Of a stretch of 37,926 nt of DNA, positions 17,486 to 26,060 are shown piece by piece; positions within the stretch are counted from its first letter, which is position 1, and each line of letters starts with the position of its first letter. The DNA comes from Mycobacterium sp. (GTDB lineage Bacteria; Actinomycetota; Actinomycetes; Mycobacteriales; Mycobacteriaceae). The translations under genes and the position numbers were made by a program. The notes below the pieces were generated by a model that ran no database searches, was not told the origin of the DNA, and was given only the letters and a program-made list of their open reading frames with translations. The DNA is taken from the NCBI GenBank assembly GCA_025966225.1, contig JAOPVI010000129.1, positions 1 through 37,926 of the forward strand, given 5' to 3'.

Positions 17486-18675
17486 TGAGCCGCTTGCGCG
17501 AAGAAAAGACAGCGCTGATGGTCAAGCTGAAGCGCTTGAAGTTGGGTACCGTCGCGCGGCGCGGTGGTGCGCTGGCTGCCGCCGCATTGACGCTGTCGTC
17601 GTGCGGTTGGCAGGGCATCGCGAACGTGCCGCTGCCCGGTGGGCCAGGCGCAGGCTCGGACAAGATGACCATCTACGTCCAGATGCCGGATACGTTGGCG
17701 CTCAACGTGAACAGCCGCGTCCGGGTTGCCGACGTATTCGTCGGTAGCGTGCGTTCGATCGAGTTGAAGAACTGGATTGCGACGCTGACGCTGGACGTCG
17801 AACCCGGCCTCAAGCTGCCGTCCAACACCCTGGCCGCCATTGGCCAGACCTCGCTGCTCGGCTCGCAGCACGTGGAACTCGACGCGCCGCCCGACCCGTC
17901 CCCGCAGATGCTGAAAAGCGGGGACACCATCCCGCTCGCGCACTCGAGTTCCTTTCCCACCACCGAGCGGACGCTGGCCAGCATCGGCACCATCCTGACC
18001 GGCGGCGGCATCCCCAACCTGGTGACCATTCAGACCGAGGTCGCCAACATCTTGGGCGGCCGGGCCGATCAGATCCGCGACTTCCTGGGCCGACTCGACA
18101 CCTTCACCGCTCAGCTGAATGCTCAGCGTGCGGACATCACCAGGGCGATCGATTCGACGAACCGGTTGCTGTCCATCGTGGCTGCGCGCGACGACACCCT
18201 GGACCGGGTGCTCACCGAGTTCCCACCGCTGATCAAGCACTTCTCCGATACGAGGGAGCTGTTTGCCGACGCGGTGACCGCACTGGGCCGCGTCAGCAAG
18301 GCCACCGATGACGCGCTGTCGCAGGCCAACCCGGACCTGCATCGCAACTTCCAGAACCTGCAGCGTCCGCTCGTCCAACTCGGCAAGGCTTCGCCCTACC
18401 TCCTCGGTGCGCTGAAGGTCATCGGCACTGCGCCCTTCAGCATCGAGAACGTGCCGAAGGCCATCCGCGGCGACTACATCAACGTGTCGCTGAACGTCGA
18501 CCTGACCCTGTCGGCGCTCGACAACGGCGTGCTCACCGGTACCGGCGTGTCCGGCATGCTGCGGGCCCTCGAACAGGCCTGGGGTCGCGATCCTGCCACG
18601 ATGATTCCGGACGTTCGGTTCACGCCGAACCCGCACGACGCGCCCGGCGGTCCGCTGGTCGAGAGAGGTGAGTGA
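17485..18675 (+). CDS. mce1E: Mce1E (LprK), lipoprotein MCE subunit
   Basis: A 396-residue MCE-domain lipoprotein. The N-terminus has a basic stretch, a hydrophobic segment and a lipobox LSSC with C40 as the lipidated residue, so this subunit is tethered by lipid and not by a transmembrane helix, as known for LprK. The MCE domain is at about residues 60-140, followed by the helical tube region. ATG 17485 overlaps the mce1D stop by one base (TGATG). ATG 17518 is an alternative that leaves a signal peptide of more typical length (Cys at 29). mce1F begins three bases after the stop. Confidence 0.94.
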   Translation: MSRLREEKTALMVKLKRLKLGTVARRGGALAAAALTLSSCGWQGIANVPLPGGPGAGSDKMTIYVQMPDTLALNVNSRVRVADVFVGSVRSIELKNWIATLTLDVEPGLKLPSNTLAAIGQTSLLGSQHVELDAPPDPSPQMLKSGDTIPLAHSSSFPTTERTLASIGTILTGGGIPNLVTIQTEVANILGGRADQIRDFLGRLDTFTAQLNAQRADITRAIDSTNRLLSIVAARDDTLDRVLTEFPPLIKHFSDTRELFADAVTALGRVSKATDDALSQANPDLHRNFQNLQRPLVQLGKASPYLLGALKVIGTAPFSIENVPKAIRGDYINVSLNVDLTLSALDNGVLTGTGVSGMLRALEQAWGRDPATMIPDVRFTPNPHDAPGGPLVERGE

Positions 18676-18678
18676 GCG

Positions 18679-20235
18679 ATGCTGACTCGCTTCATCAAGA
18701 TCCAGCTGGTCCTCTTCACGGTCCTGACGATCATCGCGCTGACCGCGCTGGGGTGGTACTACCTGCGGTTGCCTGCCGTTGCGGGGATCGGGCAGTACAC
18801 GCTGTACGCCGAGTTGCCGCGTTCGGGCGGCTTGTACTCGACGGCCAACGTGACGTACCGCGGCACCCAGATAGGCAAGGTCACCGACGTGGTCCCCACC
18901 GAGCGGGGCGCCAGGGCGACCATGAGCATCGACAGCAGCTTCAAGATCCCCGCGGATGCCTCGGCGAACGTGCACTCCGTTTCGGCGATCGGTGAGCAGT
19001 ACCTCGACCTGGTGTCGACGTCGGACAAGCAGGGCAAGTTCCTGAGCTCAGGCTCGACCGTCGCCACCGGCACGGTGCCCACTGAGGTCGGGCCAGCCCT
19101 CGACAACGCCAACAAGGGGCTGGCGGTGTTGCCGAAGGAGAAGATCGACTCGCTGCTGACGGAGACGTCTCAGGCCGTTGGCGGGCTTGGTCCCGCGTTG
19201 CAACGCCTGGTGGACTCGACGACGGCCATCGCGAGCGACTTCAAGGACAACCTTCCACAGGTCGACGACATCATCAGCCACTCAACGCCGATCCTGAACA
19301 GTCAGGTCGACTCGGGTGACGCGATCGCTCAGTGGGCGAAGAACCTCAACGTCATCGCGGCGCAGACGGCCCAACAGGACGCCGCGTTGCGGAGCGGCCT
19401 GCAGCAGGCCGGCCCGACTGCCGATCAGCTCAACAACGTCTTCGGCGGCGTGCGGGACGCGCTGCCCCAGACGCTGGCGAACCTGGCGGTCGTCACCGAC
19501 ATGCTCAAGCGCTATCACGCCGGTCTGGAGCAGTCGCTGGTCATCCTCCCCCAAGGCGCCACGGTCGCACAGGCTGGCACGATCTTCGAGGGCGAGGGGC
19601 TGTTGCACTTCGGTTTGTCGATCAACCAACCGCCAGCGTGTCTGACGGGCTTCCTCCCGGCGTCGGAATGGCGCTCGCCCGCCGACACCACGACCAAGCC
19701 CCTGCCCAGCGGGTTGTATTGCAAGATCCCGAAGGACTACCAGGGCAACGTCGTGCGCGGCGCACGCAACTATCCGTGCCCGGACGTGCCTGGCAAGCGC
19801 GCGGCCACGCCGGCGGAGTGCCACAGCAACGCGCCGTACGAGCCGATGGGCACCAACCCGTGGTACGGCGACCCGAATCAGATCCTGACGTGCCCGGCCC
19901 CCGGCGCGCGATGCGACCAACCGGTCAAGCCCGGGTACGTCATACCGGCCCCAACGATCAACAACGGCATGAACCCGTTGCCAGCAGATCAGTTGCCGCC
20001 ACCCCAGTCGACGGCACCGGTCAGTGACCCGCTTACGGCCCCTGGCCAGGGCGCCGTCAGCTGCAGTGGCCAGCAGCCCAACCCGTGCATCTACACTCCG
20101 GCAGGAGGGTCGACGGCGATATACAACCCGTCCAGCGGGACGGTCGTCGGGCCCGACGGAGTGAACTACTCCGTCAACAACTCAAGTGATCCAGGAGAAA
20201 ACGGATGGAAGGAGATGCTGGCACCAGCCAGCTGA
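18679..20235 (+). CDS. mce1F: Mce1F, MCE/MlaD-domain transport subunit
   Basis: A 518-residue Mce protein (M. tuberculosis Mce1F, 515). N-terminal anchor at about residues 8-28; MCE domain about 35-110 (GLYSTANVTYRGTQIGKVTD, then SVSAIGEQYLDLVS); long helical region about 130-290; then a Cys-, Pro- and Gly-rich C-terminal region with several Cys residues that may form disulfides outside the cytoplasm. ATG 18679 follows GAGAGAGG. The 3' end overlaps mam1A by 31 bp. Confidence 0.95.
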   Translation: MLTRFIKIQLVLFTVLTIIALTALGWYYLRLPAVAGIGQYTLYAELPRSGGLYSTANVTYRGTQIGKVTDVVPTERGARATMSIDSSFKIPADASANVHSVSAIGEQYLDLVSTSDKQGKFLSSGSTVATGTVPTEVGPALDNANKGLAVLPKEKIDSLLTETSQAVGGLGPALQRLVDSTTAIASDFKDNLPQVDDIISHSTPILNSQVDSGDAIAQWAKNLNVIAAQTAQQDAALRSGLQQAGPTADQLNNVFGGVRDALPQTLANLAVVTDMLKRYHAGLEQSLVILPQGATVAQAGTIFEGEGLLHFGLSINQPPACLTGFLPASEWRSPADTTTKPLPSGLYCKIPKDYQGNVVRGARNYPCPDVPGKRAATPAECHSNAPYEPMGTNPWYGDPNQILTCPAPGARCDQPVKPGYVIPAPTINNGMNPLPADQLPPPQSTAPVSDPLTAPGQGAVSCSGQQPNPCIYTPAGGSTAIYNPSSGTVVGPDGVNYSVNNSSDPGENGWKEMLAPAS

Positions 20236-20951
20236 ACCCCACCGGCGGGCAGGAGCAAAGCGACCCGCGAGAACGAACCGGCGGGCAGGAGCAAAGCGAC
20301 CCGGGAGATACGATCCGCCCGAATACCGATACGTCGGAGCGGTCCGACGCACAATCCGCTACAACGCAGGAACAACCCGCTGACCTCGGGTCCGAGGGCG
20401 ACGCTGGGTCCGAGTCCGATGCAGCCCCTGAATCCGGGCTCGTGCGCCGCGAGGAGCGCGTCAGTCGTGGCTGGCTCGTTGCGATATGCGCGGGCCTGCT
20501 CGTCTTGACTGTGGGCGTCGCGTTCGGTGGCTACGTTGCCCTGCGCGCACACGACCAGAGCGCAGTGATGGCGCGCGAGGACGCGCTCGCCTTGGCGCGG
20601 GCCAAGGAATGCGTGATCGCGACCCAGGCTCCTGATGTGGCGGCCCTAACGGCGAGCCAGTCGAAGATCATCGAATGTGCGACGGGCGACTTCGCCGTGC
20701 AGGCCAACCTATTCACCGGCATCCTGGTCGAGGCGTACCAGGCCGCCAACGTCGCGGTCCAGGTGTCCGACATGCACGGAGCCGTCGAGAAGCACAACGA
20801 CGACGGGTCGGTCGACGTGCTCGTCGCGGTACGGGTGAAGGTGACCAACTCACAGGCCGCCAATCAGGAGCAGGGCTACCGACTACGGGTGAAGATGGCT
20901 CCGGCCGACGGCACCTACAAGGTGGCCAGACTCGACCAGGTCACGTCGTGA
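20205..20951 (+). CDS. mam1A: Mce-associated membrane protein Mam1A (Rv0175-like)
   Basis: A 248-residue protein with a long polar N-terminus (about 1-85), one membrane span (about 89-112), and a C-terminal Mce-associated domain (KECVIATQAPDVAALTASQS, then VDVLVAVRVKVTNSQ). Such proteins accompany mce operons and probably stabilise or modulate the transporter. ATG 20205 lies inside the mce1F end with AGGAG at 20193-20197. It is about 35 residues longer than Rv0175 as I recall; part of the excess is an in-frame tandem repeat (GGQEQSDP twice, residues ~14-32). The stop overlaps the next start as GTGA. Confidence 0.88.
   Translation: MEGDAGTSQLNPTGGQEQSDPRERTGGQEQSDPGDTIRPNTDTSERSDAQSATTQEQPADLGSEGDAGSESDAAPESGLVRREERVSRGWLVAICAGLLVLTVGVAFGGYVALRAHDQSAVMAREDALALARAKECVIATQAPDVAALTASQSKIIECATGDFAVQANLFTGILVEAYQAANVAVQVSDMHGAVEKHNDDGSVDVLVAVRVKVTNSQAANQEQGYRLRVKMAPADGTYKVARLDQVTS
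20241..20303 (+). repeat. 27-bp direct repeat, period 36 bp, in the mam1A N-terminus
   Basis: Two identical 27-bp copies lie at 20241-20267 and 20277-20303, each starting ACCGGCGGGCAGGAGC and ending AGCGACCCG. The 36-bp period keeps the frame, so the protein carries TGGQEQSDP twice. This part precedes the membrane span and is probably disordered. Confidence 0.9.
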
Positions 20952-21910
20952 CGGTAGTGCTCGAAGACACCGTCGAAGCCGAGCAGGGCACCCCGATTCG
21001 GTACGCCTCGTGGGGCACCCGCCTCGGTGCCATCGCCCTGGATCTGCTGCCGGGCATCGCCGTAGTCGCGACGTTGGGGGTGCTGGCGTACACGACCAAT
21101 CCGGACACGTGGCTGCGGTGGACGTTCGTGGCCGTCATCGCGCTGACCGTCGTCGCGTTGGTGGGGAATCGCGTGCTGTTGCCGTCGCTGACTGGCTGGA
21201 CGTTGGGTCGCGCAGTGATGGGCATTCGCGTTGTCCAAGCAAACGGTCAACCGTCAGGCGTGCTCCGCATGCTGCTGCGCGAATGCGCCCATCTGCTGGA
21301 TACGGCGACGGCACTCGTCGGCTGGTTCTGGCCGCTGTGGGACAGGCGCCGCCGCACGTTCGCTGACGTGTTGCTCCGCACCGAAGTGCGTGTCGTGGAC
21401 GGGCCGAAGCGCGACGTCCGCCGGCTCGCGGCGGCCGTACTCGTGGGCGCGGCCTTGCTAAGCGCGGCCGGGGCGGGACTCGGCTACCTCGAGGAGTACC
21501 GCCACGATCGGGCCGTCGATCAGGCCCGCACCGAGCTCACGGAGCAGGGGCCACGCATCGTCGAGCAGATGCTGAGCTACGGCAAGGACTCCATCGTCGG
21601 CGACTTCGCGAAGGCGCAGGGGCTGGTCACCGACGGCTACCGGCCCCAGCTGATCGCCCAGCAGGAGGCCGTGCAGAAGGCAGGCGTGACGGCCAACGAC
21701 TACTGGGCCGTCAGCAGTGCGGTGCTGTCAGTCGAACCCGATCGGGCGGCGATGTTGATGGCGTTGCAGGGTCAGCGTGGATCCGATCCCAAGGATCTGA
21801 AGTTCATCACCGCGACGGTGCGCGCCGACTTCGAGAAGGTCGACGGCCGTTGGCGCGTTGGCAGTCTCACGGTGCTGAAGAAGCCGCAGACGAACGCACC
21901 GAGCCAGTGA
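20948..21910 (+). CDS. mam1B: Mce-associated RDD-family membrane protein Mam1B (Rv0176-like)
   Basis: A 320-residue protein (Rv0176, 322). Residues ~15-150 form an RDD-type membrane domain (RYASWGTRLGAIALDLLPG; TLGRAVMGIRVV; DRRRRTFADVLLRTEV). A further span at about 155-178 is followed by a C-terminal Mce-associated domain. GTG 20948 overlaps the mam1A stop (GTGA) and matches the expected start MTVVLED. Function is accessory to the Mce1 system; the molecular role is not established. Confidence 0.9.
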   Translation: MTVVLEDTVEAEQGTPIRYASWGTRLGAIALDLLPGIAVVATLGVLAYTTNPDTWLRWTFVAVIALTVVALVGNRVLLPSLTGWTLGRAVMGIRVVQANGQPSGVLRMLLRECAHLLDTATALVGWFWPLWDRRRRTFADVLLRTEVRVVDGPKRDVRRLAAAVLVGAALLSAAGAGLGYLEEYRHDRAVDQARTELTEQGPRIVEQMLSYGKDSIVGDFAKAQGLVTDGYRPQLIAQQEAVQKAGVTANDYWAVSSAVLSVEPDRAAMLMALQGQRGSDPKDLKFITATVRADFEKVDGRWRVGSLTVLKKPQTNAPSQ

Positions 21911-22458
21911 GCCCGCGCAGCAAAGTCGACGCGCTCGAGCGAGACTACTTTGCCGTTTCGCCACGGCAACCGCTGAGGTGGGGGCTGCCAGTCACCGCGA
22001 TTATCTCCGCGTTGGTCGTGGCCGCCGCGATAGCGGGCAGCATCTTCATGTTGGTCGGGCACGAGAGCGACCGCCGAACCCAGGTCCGCGACGCCACGGC
22101 GCTCGGCTGCGTGCGCGGCTTCATGACGAACTACACGACATTGGACCCGTTCAATGCCAATGCCTATGCCGACCGCGTCATGGCACAGGGCACGGGTGAC
22201 TTCATCAAGCAGTTCAAGGAGAAGCTGAACCAGATCGTCATCCAGGTCGCGCGGGCGGAGCCCACCACGGGCACCGTCGTCGAAGCCGGCGTGCAACGCT
22301 GGAACGACAACGGCAGTGCCGACGTCCTGGTCGCGACCAAGATTTCGACGAAGGCAGCGGACGGAAAGACCTCCATCGAGAGTGGAAACCGTTGGGTGGT
22401 AACGACTATCGAGGAAGGGCAGCAGTGCAAGATCAGCAACCTGATTCAAGTGATCTGA
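21907..22458 (+). CDS. mam1C: Mce-associated membrane protein Mam1C (Rv0177-like)
   Basis: A 183-residue protein (Rv0177, 184) with one membrane span at about residues 25-48 and a Mce-associated C-terminal domain (DATALGCVRGFMTNYTTLDP, then GSADVLVATKISTK). GTG 21907 overlaps the mam1B stop as GTGA. Topology is one span with the domain on the outer side. The 3' end overlaps mam1D by 34 bp, which implies coupled expression. Confidence 0.9.
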   Translation: MSPRSKVDALERDYFAVSPRQPLRWGLPVTAIISALVVAAAIAGSIFMLVGHESDRRTQVRDATALGCVRGFMTNYTTLDPFNANAYADRVMAQGTGDFIKQFKEKLNQIVIQVARAEPTTGTVVEAGVQRWNDNGSADVLVATKISTKAADGKTSIESGNRWVVTTIEEGQQCKISNLIQVI

Positions 22459-23390
22459 ACACCGACGAAGACGCCGCCCTCGTGCCCGAGGGAAAGGCTT
22501 CACGTCGGCGCCACCGGATGCCGCGACAGAAGCTGCGGCAAGCCGAGCCTGAGGCAGCGGCAGAGGCAGAGGCGACTGTCGAGCCCGAAGCCGAGGCCGA
22601 GGCCGAGCCCGAAGTCGATGCTGAACCGGAGGGCGAAGCTGAAGCCGAAGCGGTTGTCGAGCCCGAGGCGGAGCCGGTAACCCGCCCTAGCCGCTTCCCG
22701 TGGCGCCGAGCCAAGGCCGCCGCGCCGACGCCTGAACCGGATGCGTCCGAGGTCGTCGAGTCGACTGAATCCGACAGCACCACAACAGAATCCGAGGCCG
22801 ACACTTCCGAAGGGTTAGACGAGTCGGAATCGGATGAGTCGGAGGCTCCCTCCTGGATCATGGTTCCGCACCGCACCGCGGGCCGGAGGCTGAAGGCTGC
22901 CGCGATCGTCGCAGGCGGACTGTTCGTCGCGGCCTCGGCATTCGCGGGTGCCACCCTGCAGCCGTATCTCGTCGACCGGGCCGAAGTGCAGACCAAGCTC
23001 GACGTCGCGCGAACGGCGCAGGCCGCCATCACGACGTTGTGGACGTACACGCCAGAAGACATGGACAAGCTCGACGACCGGGCCTCGAAGTACCTTGGCG
23101 GTGACTTCGCCAAGGACTACAAGGACTACATCGGACGCATCGTCGAGGCCAACAAGCAGGCTCAGATCACGAACAGCACGCAGGTGCTCGGGGCCGCAGT
23201 GGAATCGCTGACGCCGACGGAGGCCACCGCGATCATCTACACCAACTCCGTGGCGACCAGTCCGGTCACGAAGGGCATTCCGTCCCTGCGCTATCTGTCC
23301 TACCGACTTCAGTTGGAACGCAAGGACGGACGCTGGCTGATCACCACGATGACGGCCGTCACTTCGCTGGACCTGACGCCGCGGCTGTAG
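22425..23390 (+). CDS. mam1D: Mce-associated membrane protein Mam1D (Rv0178-like) with acidic N-terminal extension
   Basis: A 321-residue protein. Residues ~38-80 are a Glu/Ala/Pro low-complexity stretch (repeated EAEAE and PEAE), followed by a Ser/Glu/Thr-rich acidic stretch up to ~140, a membrane span (about 157-178) and a Mce-associated domain at the C-terminus. Start GTG 22425 follows GAGGAAGG at 22411-22418. Rv0178 is about 244 residues as I recall, so the cytoplasmic N-terminus is roughly 75 residues longer here. It is the last gene with a clear Mce role. Confidence 0.85.
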   Translation: MQDQQPDSSDLNTDEDAALVPEGKASRRRHRMPRQKLRQAEPEAAAEAEATVEPEAEAEAEPEVDAEPEGEAEAEAVVEPEAEPVTRPSRFPWRRAKAAAPTPEPDASEVVESTESDSTTTESEADTSEGLDESESDESEAPSWIMVPHRTAGRRLKAAAIVAGGLFVAASAFAGATLQPYLVDRAEVQTKLDVARTAQAAITTLWTYTPEDMDKLDDRASKYLGGDFAKDYKDYIGRIVEANKQAQITNSTQVLGAAVESLTPTEATAIIYTNSVATSPVTKGIPSLRYLSYRLQLERKDGRWLITTMTAVTSLDLTPRL

Positions 23391-23410
23391 CGCGACGCTT
23401 GCGCTTTCGC

Positions 23411-24097
23411 ATGGAATCGCCTGTCTCCCAACGGATGACGGTGATAGGCCTGCTCTTGCTAACGTTCGCCACCGGACTGGTGGACGCGGTCAGCGTGCTG
23501 GTGCTCGGTCACGTCTTCGTGGCGAACATGACGGGCAACGTGATCTTTCTCGGATTCTGGTTCGTGCCGCACTCCGGGGTCGACATGATGGCGGCCGTCG
23601 TTGCCTTCGTGTGCTTCGTCGCCGGGACGGTGCTGGGTGGCCGACTCGCACGCCACCTCGATCACCACGTTCGGCGCTGGCTTGTGGTTGCACTCGGGAT
23701 GGAAGTCGTGGTGCTCGCCGTGCTTGCGGTGTTGGCGGGCAGCGGGATCGTCCACTATCACGACAACGGGAACCTGGCGCTCATCGCGGGGCTCGCGGTG
23801 ACCTTCGGCAGCCAGAACGCGACGGCCCGCCAGTTCGGCATACAGGAGCTCAGCACCACGGTGCTGACGGCCACGATCGTGGGCATCGGGTTCGACAGCA
23901 GGCTGGCAGGCGGCACCGGGCGGCGAGCGAAACTGCGGTACGCCGTCGTGCTGACGATGTGCTGTGGCGCGACTCTGGGCGCCAGCCTGACCCTGGTAAC
24001 CGTCGCACCGATCATCGGGCTCGCGGCACTGGTGGTCGCGACCAGTGCGGGGATCTTCGCGTTCGGTCCCGCCAGGGTCGCGACGCCCGGCGACTAG
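23411..24097 (+). CDS. DUF1275 (YoaK-like) integral membrane protein
   Basis: A protein of about 228 residues with about six hydrophobic segments. The N-terminal part (LTFATGLVDAVSVLVLGHVFVANMTGNVIF) and the middle (FGSQNATARQFG) are typical of the DUF1275/YoaK family, whose function is not established. ATG 23411 is my preferred start; TTG 23399 would add four residues and sits only 8 bp after the mam1D stop. Neither has a strong ribosome site. The short gap suggests it may be co-transcribed with the mce1 operon, although I know of no such gene after Rv0178 in M. tuberculosis. Confidence 0.8.
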   Translation: MESPVSQRMTVIGLLLLTFATGLVDAVSVLVLGHVFVANMTGNVIFLGFWFVPHSGVDMMAAVVAFVCFVAGTVLGGRLARHLDHHVRRWLVVALGMEVVVLAVLAVLAGSGIVHYHDNGNLALIAGLAVTFGSQNATARQFGIQELSTTVLTATIVGIGFDSRLAGGTGRRAKLRYAVVLTMCCGATLGASLTLVTVAPIIGLAALVVATSAGIFAFGPARVATPGD

Positions 24098-24100
24098 CCT
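24095..24100 (+). promoter_or_regulatory. -10 box TAGCCT, leaderless type
   Basis: TAGCCT overlaps the stop of the DUF1275 gene and ends seven bases before ATG 24108. This fits a TANNNT box driving a leaderless transcript of the SDR gene. There is no -35 match. Confidence 0.5.
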
Positions 24101-24107
24101 GAGCGTC

Positions 24108-24938
24108 ATGCCATCAGTACTCGTGACGGGCGCAGGCCGAGGAATCGGACGATCGATCGCCGAACATCTCGCGAACCAAGGTTGGGACGTCATCGCGGGC
24201 GTCCGGACGCAACTGGACGCCGACGCCGTCACCGCGACCAATCCGCAGCGCATCTCCGCCGTTCTGCTCGACGTCACCGATGACGCCCAGCTCGACCAAC
24301 TGGAGGCGACGCTGCCGGCCCGACTCGACGCCGTCGTGAACAACGCGGGCGTCGTCGTCGCTGGTCCGATGGAAGCGGTCAGCACAGCGGACTGGCGCAA
24401 GCAGTTGGACGTCAACGTGATCGGCCAGTTGGCCGTGACTCGCGCGGTACTGCCCCGGCTGCGACGCTCGCGCGGCCGAGTCGTGTTCATCTCGAGTATC
24501 AACGGCCAGTTGGCGTTTCCCATGATGGGGGCCTATTGCGCATCGAAGTTCGCCCTCGAAGCCGCCGCCGAAGCTCTGCGCATGGAGCTGCGACCATGGG
24601 GAATCTCGGTCGTCGTGGTCGAACCGGCCCAGACGGATACCGACATGTGGCATACGGCGCCCGCCATGGTCGCGGAAACCGAGGCAGCGTTCTCTCCGGC
24701 CCACCGCGAGCTGTATGCGAGGCACATCGCGGGCTTCAAGAAGCGCATTCCGTTGTCGCAGAAGATGGCCGTCGCGCCCGAGAAGGTGTCGGCCGTCGTC
24801 GAGCGGGCGCTGACCACCAAACGGCCTCGGCCGCGGTACGTCGTGGGTGCGGCACCCAAGGTGCAGGCCGCGCTCATCACCAAACTGCCGATCGCCGTGC
24901 GCGACCGGGTGCTGCGCATGGTGGCGGGCCAGCCCTAA
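24108..24938 (+). CDS. short-chain dehydrogenase/reductase (SDR)
   Basis: A 276-residue classical SDR. TGAGRGIG (residues 7-14) binds the dinucleotide, NNAG (78-81) is the structural motif, and the catalytic set is S130, Y143 and K147 (SSINGQ, then YCASK). The C-terminal extension after about 240 is somewhat longer than the usual 250-residue enzyme. The substrate is unknown; related mycobacterial SDRs act on lipids, steroids or retinol-like alcohols. ATG 24108 puts the Rossmann motif at the normal distance and has a leaderless-type -10 box seven bases upstream. The gene converges on the exported glycosidase-like gene across a perfect palindrome. Confidence 0.9.
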   Translation: MPSVLVTGAGRGIGRSIAEHLANQGWDVIAGVRTQLDADAVTATNPQRISAVLLDVTDDAQLDQLEATLPARLDAVVNNAGVVVAGPMEAVSTADWRKQLDVNVIGQLAVTRAVLPRLRRSRGRVVFISSINGQLAFPMMGAYCASKFALEAAAEALRMELRPWGISVVVVEPAQTDTDMWHTAPAMVAETEAAFSPAHRELYARHIAGFKKRIPLSQKMAVAPEKVSAVVERALTTKRPRPRYVVGAAPKVQAALITKLPIAVRDRVLRMVAGQP

Positions 24939-24960
24939 CTCGCGTTCAGCTGAACGCGAG
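24939..24960. terminator. perfect 22-bp palindrome between convergent genes, candidate bidirectional terminator
   Basis: CTCGCGTTCAG is followed directly by its exact reverse complement CTGAACGCGAG. Transcribed, this gives a 9-bp stem with an AGCT loop on either strand. It starts one base after the SDR stop and covers the stop codon of the minus-strand gene (24946-24948). No U-tract follows, as is common for mycobacterial terminators. A protein-binding operator is the alternative. Confidence 0.6.
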
Positions 24961-26028
24961 CCAGCTTGGCAACGCGCGCTCGCGCGAATCGCACAGGACC
25001 TGGTAGGTGTCGCAGGAGCCCTTGGGCACTCCTGAGCCTGCCCACATGCCGCCCGTGTCGCGGCGCAGCACGATCGCGGACGAACCGCCGCCGTCGAGCA
25101 GGATCGCGGTGTCGCTGCCCAACCCGCGGAACAGGTCCTGGATCTGGTCAGGGGTGTAGCTGCCGCCCTGGAAGACGTACATCTCGTCGCGGTCGCGTGC
25201 GTAGGCGATCGCCGTGCGGGCGGCGCTCGGGCCGCCGTCGTTCATCTGCCCGGTGTCGCCGGGTGTCAGCAGTCCGAGCCCGCTGACCGCGACGAAGCGC
25301 GTGCCCTTCTGCATCAGGTCGTTGATCACCGGACCCGCGGCGTCGTAGTCGTTGTCGGCCTTCGGGGTGATGACGACAGGCGTGCCGCCGACCGGAAGGA
25401 TCATCGTCGTCAAGGCGGTCCAGACCTCGTTGCCACCGGACAGCGCCTGTTTGCCTGCGTAGGCGACGGTCCCCGTGACAGCGGCGTTGGCCTTGCCCTG
25501 TCCGCGGGTGTTGTCGACGTAGGCGCCCAGCGGCGAGCTGCAGCCCGTCGTCTTCCACGACCCGCCCTTCTGGCCGCGCACGTCGAAGAAGTTGGCGTTG
25601 ATGGCGATGGTCGGCTGGCCGAGGGCCTGCCACGCCTGCAGCGGGGAGTATGTCTCGGACGCCTGCCAAAGGCCTTCGCTGGTCCGCGCGCCGGGGCTTC
25701 GCTCGCAGCGCGCCTGGTATCCGGAGTGGGAGTCGACGAGCAGGCGCGGAGTCAGCCGTTGCGACGCGCTCTTGATGATCATCAGATGCCCGCCGTTGGA
25801 CAGCTCGTACCAGCTGCCACCGGCGTTGAGCAGTGGAGCCGGGTTCCCTGCGCCGAAGTTGTACACCAGATACGAGCCGCGTGTGTTCGCGATCGCGCCG
25901 GCCAGCAACTCTCGACCGTCGGCTGCGTGCGCAGTGGGTAGCCCTGCCGTCGCGGCCACGGCAGCGCAAACCACGGCCGCCGTCGCAGACGCGACGAAGC
26001 GGCGGAAGTCGGCGGGTCGGTGCAGCAC
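24946..26028 (-). CDS. exported phosphodiester glycosidase (NAGPA) family protein
   Basis: A 360-residue protein with a signal peptide of about 35 residues ending THA-HA/A (signal peptidase I type). It also contains the NAGPA/phosphodiester-glycosidase features INANFFDVRG (~143-152), a central VVAVSGLGLL-like strand region, RTAIAYARDRDEMY, and ILLDGGGSSAIVL near 310, where DGGGSS is the hallmark. The family cleaves sugar phosphodiesters such as N-acetylglucosamine-1-phosphate diesters; the substrate here may be a cell-wall polymer, which is inference. GTG 26028 follows GAAGGGG about five bases upstream. A good promoter lies upstream on the minus strand. Confidence 0.82.
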   Translation of the reverse strand: MLHRPADFRRFVASATAAVVCAAVAATAGLPTAHAADGRELLAGAIANTRGSYLVYNFGAGNPAPLLNAGGSWYELSNGGHLMIIKSASQRLTPRLLVDSHSGYQARCERSPGARTSEGLWQASETYSPLQAWQALGQPTIAINANFFDVRGQKGGSWKTTGCSSPLGAYVDNTRGQGKANAAVTGTVAYAGKQALSGGNEVWTALTTMILPVGGTPVVITPKADNDYDAAGPVINDLMQKGTRFVAVSGLGLLTPGDTGQMNDGGPSAARTAIAYARDRDEMYVFQGGSYTPDQIQDLFRGLGSDTAILLDGGGSSAIVLRRDTGGMWAGSGVPKGSCDTYQVLCDSRERALPSWLAFS

Positions 26029-26060
26029 AATAGCCCCTTCGGCGGATACCCAGTTAGTTA

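Noticed and set aside
13158..18975. Long minus-strand open frames opposite mce1B-mce1F (for example 13158-14246, 15833-17056, 17308-18975)
   Set aside because: They are antisense shadows of the mce genes, with low-complexity Val/Gln/Asp/Arg composition and no motifs.
22530..22680. Glu/Ala-coding GAGGCNGAG-like repeats in mam1D as a CRISPR or minisatellite
   Set aside because: The units are irregular and inside a coding frame, with no spacer structure. They reflect a low-complexity acidic protein segment.
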